A program made the translations under genes and the position numbers. This document shows, piece after piece, positions 58,246 through 64,000 of a DNA stretch of 64,000 nt. The DNA is from Margaritifera margaritifera (Eukaryota; Mollusca; Bivalvia; Unionida; Margaritiferidae). The stretch covers positions 2,645,001 through 2,709,000 of the forward strand of contig JAQPZY010001419.1 of assembly GCA_029931535.1 (NCBI GenBank), in the 5' to 3' direction. Under the pieces are notes generated by a model that worked only from the letters and a program-made list of their open reading frames with translations, ran no database searches and was not told where the DNA came from. The stretch's first letter is position 1, and each line of letters starts with the position of its first letter.

Positions 58246-60421
58246 CACGGTAGGACAAAACTTATGAATCATGATTTATAAATCCAGTTGTGCCATGTGA
58301 TACCAAGCAATTACTCACCAACATAGAGCTCTTTAAACTGGATTTGTCGAATTTTGGAATAGAGCAATTTTTGTTACTTAAAGCAATCTTTACAAAGCTT
58401 TATTTTATGACCCATAAAAGGATGATCATTACTTTCAAAATGCCATGGAAAAGATACGGTAGCACACAAAAATAGAGTTTTAAACAAACTACCATTTTTG
58501 ACTACTTAAACAGGAAGGGCAAACAAAAGGAAAAGAAATCAAATGGTTGATATTTTCAAAAACGTACTTTTGTCATATTACGGCCCCTTAGAAGTTATTC
58601 TACACGTTCTGCAAGAGTTGATCGATAGCTGCTGGTAGAATTCATCGACCTTAAACTCTTTTTTGGTCCTTGTTTATGCAGTGGATAAAAGACTTGTAAT
58701 ATTTTATTACTGACATAACTGTATACATAAATGCTTTAGGAGAGAAATACTTTAACAAAACACACATACTTTCTTTGGTGTAGATGGATGGAGATTTAAA
58801 CAAAATTACAATAAATATAGAACATTACACTTTGTGATTAATTCATTCTATATAGAAATAACTTTAGGAAAATATACATACATGCCTTTGTATACATTTA
58901 TACATTTATCACAATATCTTGATACTGGAAATATATGGGAACTTATTAATTCATTTTTAAGGAAAAAGGACTAAAATAGTTAAAGTATACATTTTAAGGC
59001 TCAAATACTCTAGTCATTTTCACTTTCAAAGTTGGAGTTTGGCAGTGATTACAAACTGTATCCTAAGCGCATAAACAAGTCTCTTGCTTCATACTTAAGA
59101 CATGATAAAAAAATAACTCAACTCATTTGTGGTTTGTACAAGGGTAGTACCCCTGTTATACATTCTTACCTCTCCACTAGTTTGGTCAAGGGTGTCTAGC
59201 TTCTATGTAATAAGATATATCTGTGAACTCCCCACACTCCTCCCGTATTTTTACCTTTTCTTTAAATTTAGGGTATGCCAATTACACAAAGTAACAAAAG
59301 TAGCTTTTGCAATGTATCACATAAATTCGAAGTCAAAAGGTAAATGCTGCATGTTATCATATTTCAATAAAAAATATGAAATAAAAACAGAGATAATGGA
59401 AATAAAGAAAATAAAATGTATGTTTCCACGCCAATGCAAAACCATAATCGATTAACCTAGCTCTCTTGACATTTATCATAATCCTTGCGTGTTTTTTCAC
59501 AGTTAATGGCTTCACACAACTGCAAAATTATACATGTCAATATATTTCCTTGATGACTCAGGAGAAAATAAATATGTAGTCGGTGTTTTGTAAGATTGTT
59601 CCTTCGTAAAAGCCTGAATTACACTTCTGCCAAGCTATATTTTCAACTTGCAGACAAAATCTCATTAGGAAACAAATTCAACAGATACATTTCTGAAAAC
59701 GAACACAAAAATGTTGCAAAAATGCCATGTATCACTATCAATTATGATTTGGATAATATTGAAACATTTCTTATTCATATCTAATAGCAATAACGACAAT
59801 CTTCACATCAAAAGAAAATTAATAAAGCATGTAGCTCATGATAAACACTCACATCTGTTGCGTAGTCTTACTATGATATAGTAGTGTGACATCGCTATTA
59901 AAGTAAAATACAAAATCCCTACTCTCATGAATATTTTTAAAAACCGAGTTCTTGTTCTGTTATAATTATCCTTCTTGAGTGAAATATGTCGTATCTACAT
60001 AATACAATGTAAATGTTTGTATATTTATTCTTTTGTCTGTTTTGGTTGTTTCTTTTTTTAAAGACACACAGGTGTGCGCAGCCACGTACAATTGACAATG
60101 GGTGGAATTATGCAGTCTGACTTGAACAGAACAATAAAATCATTAGCCGACCACAATCAAATAAGCTATTATTTATAATAATGATGGAACTACTGATTCC
60201 ATGCAAGTTAAAGTCACTTACAAATTTGAATTTCACTCTGCGTACACGAAATTTTGAAAACTGTACTATTTGACTATATCTTTGCTGCCACAGATAGGAT
60301 TTCACATTTTGAGACAGACACTCCATGATTATACAACGAACCAGCAGTTCAAGTAATGGATCTTCGTATTCATATGGAGAGTTAGAAATAATCTTCTTCT
60401 TCCTTTGTAAGGTATATCTCT

Positions 60422-61364
60422 TTAAACTTCCAAATCTAATTGTTTTGCTTTCAACTTTTCAAGTCCCATGCACAGTAATGTCGTAAAGATGAGTTGGTCG
60501 TCTGCTGATTGACCCTTTCCATCCTCTGCACCCTCCTGAGCATCAGTTAACCTGATGTTCAAAGTTTCACTGTCCATAACGGTTTTCGACCTACCGCTAT
60601 CTTGTCCCATTATCATTGACAGTAAATGTGTTTCTCTATTTGGGGTATTAAAACACACAATAGCCCCACTGTCCCCTTCTTCCGCAAAGTTTAACTGTGA
60701 ACCTGGTGGGGGACTTACAAAAAGATGATGATTTGGAGCAGAGAGTGATGAAATTATCCCATGGGTCACCCCAGTTTGGGCTCCCTTTTTGTAGACCCCA
60801 TTGTGCAGAAGCCTGTTACATCCATCTCTGGTATCAAACACCCTTGCTCTAACAATAAAACTTCGTTCGTCTTCAACTTGCGGGGAACATAAAGGCCTCA
60901 TTTTTTCCAGAACTTCAACAGCAGTAATATCAATAAGGTTTTCATGCGTTGGTATGACTACTCTTGCTTTGCCTAGATTAACCCAATTAGATCCTCCTGT
61001 ACACGCCTCTACTTCCTGCCCTAGATTCGGAACTAAGTGCGCGCTGGTCACGAAGAATAGGTTGTTTGGTTCATTCCTCTCTTTTAGAAAAAGGCCAATT
61101 GTTCCTCTCATTTTCTGAGATCTGCAATACATGCCCATTTTGAGCATACCAAACACATTTTGTTGCTCATTTGGAGCATCATGTCCATTGGAGAAGAATT
61201 GTGGTATACCAGTGACCTTTACTTCGTATTCATATGGGAAATTGGACAGAACCTTCTCAATCTTCCGTTTGATCCACTCTTCTGGTTCTTTCATGTTGGG
61301 GTCGTGTATGAAGACACAGAATTTTCCAAATACAGTCTCCATTCTTAAATGGACACCTTTCAAT
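60422..61364 (-). CDS. Terminal exon: trypsin-like (PA clan) protease domain
   Basis: Acceptor 'ctatttcag' before 61364. One base completes a Lys codon, then 313 codons and TAA. A first part of about 100 residues ('VFGKFCVFIHDPNMKEPEEW', 'KIEKVLSNFPYEYEVKV') precedes the protease core. His in 'TSAH', Asp in 'LIDIT' and Ser in 'GDSGA' occur in the order and approximate spacing of a chymotrypsin fold. The C-terminus 'QLIFTTLLCMGLEKLKAKQL' is helical. There is no signal peptide in the visible part. Confidence 0.75.
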
Positions 61365-63625
61365 CTGAAATAGAAACAACCCAAGCATTCTGATACAAAA
61401 AGTCACATATAAATCAATTAAAATTATATTAGTATAGACGATGGCATTTGATTGATTGAGATAATTAATCTATTGAAGCCCGAGACTGAATTTATTTTAC
61501 TGTTCTCAAGCACCACTATTGTTTTTAAAGAAGGACAGTGGACTTGTATAATTACCACAACTTTTGAAAACCAAAAAAAAAATATAGTTGTAAAGGGAGT
61601 CTAATTATAAAAAAATACACCATCAATGTAGAACACAAATTCCAACTTTGATTCAACCAGACTAGTCGCAAAATGTATTTGATAGAGCAAATATATCTGG
61701 CATTCCCGACTAATTTGCATGCACAGGTCAAATATATGCCATGGATAGTTGGACAAAAATAACATCCCCTTGGTACATTTTAGCAAGTGCCAAACATATT
61801 TTGTATTATATCAAGTGCTTAGATTTGCTGCCATATAATCCTGACAATAATGTTGTAATGTTTCTTAAAGGAAACCAATGTATCATATTTGTTTATAGAA
61901 TCTAGTTAATATGCTGTGCTTTCAAATAAATAATAAAGAATTCATATTTATTTGCTACCAATAAGTCAAACTTTGTTATTGTGTGCATGTTAGATTTGCA
62001 TCAAGAAAATTTTTACAAAAGAAAATGCACATATCATTATAAAAGTTATACTACTTAACATATTTTGGTAGAAGTTGTTGTGCATGTGAAGTAAAATGAA
62101 GAAGTTCGCAAAGCAACATAAAATAGTGCACGGTCACTTTCCACTTACTTTTTGCGTAGGGCTTGCTTCCATCTTTCATAAGGATCTATCGACCTTGGAA
62201 GGCAACTCGAATCCGATTCATCGCTTAATTCACTTTCTGTCCAGAGATGCATACTTGTCTCCTTTAGAATTCCTTCCAGCTCAAAATGTAATCTTTTCAA
62301 AGTCTGTATGGTTGGTTGTGCACTCATGATAGCTCTTAGTCTTAATGTTATTGGCTCCTTCAGCTTGTTTGAGAATTCATGTACAAAAGCGTCTCTCTTT
62401 TCTGGAGACAAATGACGAGTCGAACTATTTTGGGGTCTGGTTTGGTTATCTTTGCAGCAGCTTTCCAGAAGGAATTCTATGTTCTTTAGGTTCAGCAAAA
62501 TTTCCTTTGGTTCATCTCTTAGCATGCTAGCGACCATGAAAGAATGAATGTCAGGTCCTGGTATCTTAAATATCGGGACTAATTTGGAGGCGAACATAAT
62601 TGCAACACGATCTGCTAAGCAGAGTGTAAAATAAGATATGGCAGATTCTCTATTCCTGTTTGCTTTCTGGAGGCATGTTTCAAATAGATCTTCATCTTCC
62701 AGCATATGCTGTGTGGACACCTTAAAGTCTCTGATGAATTCATCTATGGAAATCAATCTATTACCTCGCAGATTAGAAACTTTTGTAACACTAAAAACGT
62801 AAGTTTCAATGTGGACAAATGCCTTGACACACATTTCCTCCAAAATCTCACTCAATGCGGTAGATAAGGCGTCGTGTTCACTTTGAAAAATGACGGTCTT
62901 TCTCATATTATACATTTTGAAATAATCTGGCAGAACGTCTTGTAAATGAGCTACAATATCATCTTTCTTGTCGTTCCTTCTGTCTCGGATGAAAAATAAT
63001 GGATTGCAACATTGAAAACAGTTTTTGAGCAACTGTGGTCCCTTAGAAACTTCAAACTGCAAAAACAAGAGCGTTGAACTAGGAATAAATTTTCACTTGT
63101 ACTGGATATGTTAATGTTCATGATATATTTTGTTTATAGTTGTGACAGTTTATAAAACAATTGTAAGAAGCAATATTTTTCCTAAATTACTTAAAATGCT
63201 CTGAATGAATAGATACATAGATAAACATATCTATCGTGATGGCAAAATATACCTGAAGTATTGCATAAAAGCCTTGATTTATGTGAAAATGATCTGTATC
63301 AAAAGGCATTAAATAACCATTCTCTGGATTTGTAAATGATATAGCATTTTAACCTTTGAAATGTCCAGTGAACCCATAGTATAGATGACAATCAAAGGTT
63401 TCATCTTTGCTTCATTGTCATTCCATCCTTCTGTATCAGTCAAGTGCAAAATCTCCCTCTCTTCTTCATATTCTGTATGATCTTTCAGGAGCTGCTGTAA
63501 AGTGATTTTTGTGTTTCCTGGTCCAATCACTGCGATTTTCAGATGGCTAGATGATATCACAGATTGAATGCGCTTGTTCAAAGATGGTAGATCATCATCA
63601 TTTCTGAGTCCATTTGGAAGATTAT
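60422..63625 (-). CDS. Last three exons of a P-loop-like / trypsin-like protease fusion gene (copy B, open)
   Basis: Exons 63625-63354, 63056-62149 and 61364-60422 (minus). Phases match and yield about 707 residues to the stop at 60422; earlier exons lie beyond 64000. Exon 1 has 'LKIAVIGPGNTKI' (degenerate P-loop), 'LTDTEGWND' and 'MKPLIVIYTMG'. Exon 2 begins 'FEVSKGPQLLKN', has 'PLFFIRDRRNDKKDD' (where a GTPase G4 motif would fall) and then a long helical region. Exon 3 has 'RGTIGLFLKERNEPNNLFFV' and 'TSAHLVP' with catalytic His (codon 61037-61039), 'NLIDITAVEV' with Asp (60929-60931) and 'EEGDSGAIV' with Ser (60668-60670), the PA-clan chymotrypsin triad. I infer an intracellular effector protease controlled by an NTPase-like region, possibly in immunity. 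No exact family is recognised. Confidence 0.72.
62149..63056 (-). CDS. Middle exon: end of NTPase-like region and helical domain
   Basis: Acceptor 'gtttttgcag' before 63056, donor 'AA|gtaagt' after 62149; 302 codons plus two bases, no stop. It contains 'PLFFIRDRRND', 'MRKTVIFQSEHDALSTALSE', 'HMLEDEDLFETCLQKANRNR', 'LADRVAIMFASKLVPIFKIP' and an acidic Ser-rich end 'ESELSDESDSSCLP'. The mostly helical content suggests a linker or oligomerisation region. No repeat or death-fold motif is certain. Confidence 0.7.
63354..63625 (-). CDS. First visible exon: degenerate P-loop-like segment
   Basis: Acceptor 'cttcttacag' before 63625, donor 'AAG|gttaaa' after 63354; 91 codons, the first shared with an upstream exon. 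'SSHLKIAVIGPGNTKITLQQ' is where a Walker A would be, but the GK[ST] is lost. 'ILHLTDTEGWND' resembles a G3 (DTEG/DxxG) motif. 'MKPLIVIYTMGSLDISK' is a hydrophobic strand. Confidence 0.6.
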
Positions 63626-63711
63626 CTGTAAGAAGAAGATACAATTAAGTGTACTACTTAAAAATGAATTAGTATTTATTATGTTTTCTTTGTTGATCAC
63701 TCTCTCTCTCT

Positions 63712-63754
<43 letters not shown>

Positions 63755-64000
63755 TGAGCATGTGTGTTTGTGTGGACGAGTCTTAGCTAACAGACTGTAG
63801 ATCCGAGGCCCGAGCCATTGACAAACAGGCGAAATTAGATCTTCATTTTGTAAAGGGTGCTAATTTGTACGTACATTTCAAGAAAAACATAATGTTGATG
63901 TAGTTTATTTTAGAGAAAGGAGTTTATTTTGAGCTAGGTGTGATAACATTTTCCGCAAATGTCATAGTTTACCAAACATGTCGCAATAAGAAAATTACCT
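63626..64000 (-). other. Upstream intron of the protease-fusion gene, with (TA)n; probable exon edge at the window end
   Basis: A (TC)n/(TA)n tract lies at about 63698-63751. The last bases of the window read, on the minus strand, 'ag|gtaattttctt', a good splice donor, so the next exon probably starts at or just beyond 63999. Confidence 0.45.

Larger units (their letters stand above)
56139..63005. repeat. Tandem segmental duplication, right unit (B), about 6.9 kb
   Basis: Starts at 'aatcatattttcattattc' (56139), directly after the copy A exon remnant, and matches unit A to about 63005. From there the sequence continues single-copy into the first part of the exon. Its non-coding part (56139-60421) is spacer and probable 3' UTR. 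It holds one segment without partner in unit A (about 57663-58245). A (GTA)n tract at about 57150-57185 and the same region of unit A (about 50417) carry related trinucleotides. Confidence 0.85.

Noticed and set aside
60801..61373. + strand ORFs of 62-105 codons
   Set aside because: Antisense shadows of the protease exon; equivalent shadows occur opposite copy A.

Overview
The window is genomic DNA from an animal, most likely a bivalve or other mollusc. It has intron-split genes with GT/AG boundaries, AT-rich spacers, many microsatellites and a dense mix of transposon relics. The species call is an inference from the repeat landscape and gene types, not from a marker gene. No prokaryotic organisation is visible.

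Region 1 (about 1.8-14.0 kb, + strand) holds the 3' half of an ABCC/MRP-type ABC transporter. Nine phase-compatible exons encode the end of transmembrane domain 2 and a complete second nucleotide-binding domain, and reach a natural stop at 14012. The upstream exons lie outside the window. The introns carry a LINE relic (upstream), a large tandem-core repeat element, a minisatellite, a tRNA-derived SINE, three (TA)n tracts (one touching a splice donor), an LTR-like repeat, a truncated mariner-like transposase gene and a MITE.

Region 2 (14-25.5 kb) shows no gene. It contains second copies of the LTR-like repeat, the tandem-core element and the SINE, a short inverted-repeat element, and a 2.6-kb satellite built from (CTA)n-type 28-bp and 34-bp units.

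Region 3 (25.57-36.03 kb, mostly - strand) is a decayed Polinton/Maverick/adintovirus-like integrated element. From right to left I recognise several unknown ORFs, a protein-primed family B DNA polymerase relic, a + strand zinc-ribbon/phospholipase A2 relic, an ATPase cut off after Walker A, a penton-like minor capsid protein, small pX/pVI-like basic proteins, a double-jelly-roll-like major capsid protein, an adenain-like protease, and an intact 141-codon fibre-like ORF. Nearly all recognisable genes have frameshifts or stops, and I found no integrase and no terminal inverted repeats.

Region 4 (36-43.5 kb) holds tandem repeats, an orphan CCAAT-CRE-TATA promoter-like block, a 2.0-kb inverted-repeat element flanked by TTAA (piggyBac-like) and a palindrome-containing repeat family. 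Region 5 (43.56-48.43 kb) is a degenerate Gypsy-type LTR retrotransposon that has lost its integrase core and most of its 3' LTR.

Region 6 (49.2-64.0 kb) is a tandem duplication of a unit of about 6.9 kb, carrying the 3' exons of a minus-strand gene. Its product joins a weakly P-loop/GTPase-like region and a helical middle to a C-terminal trypsin-like protease with a recognisable His/Asp/Ser set. The right copy is open. The left copy was cut by the duplication junction inside an exon and has since gathered an insertion, stops and a frameshift.
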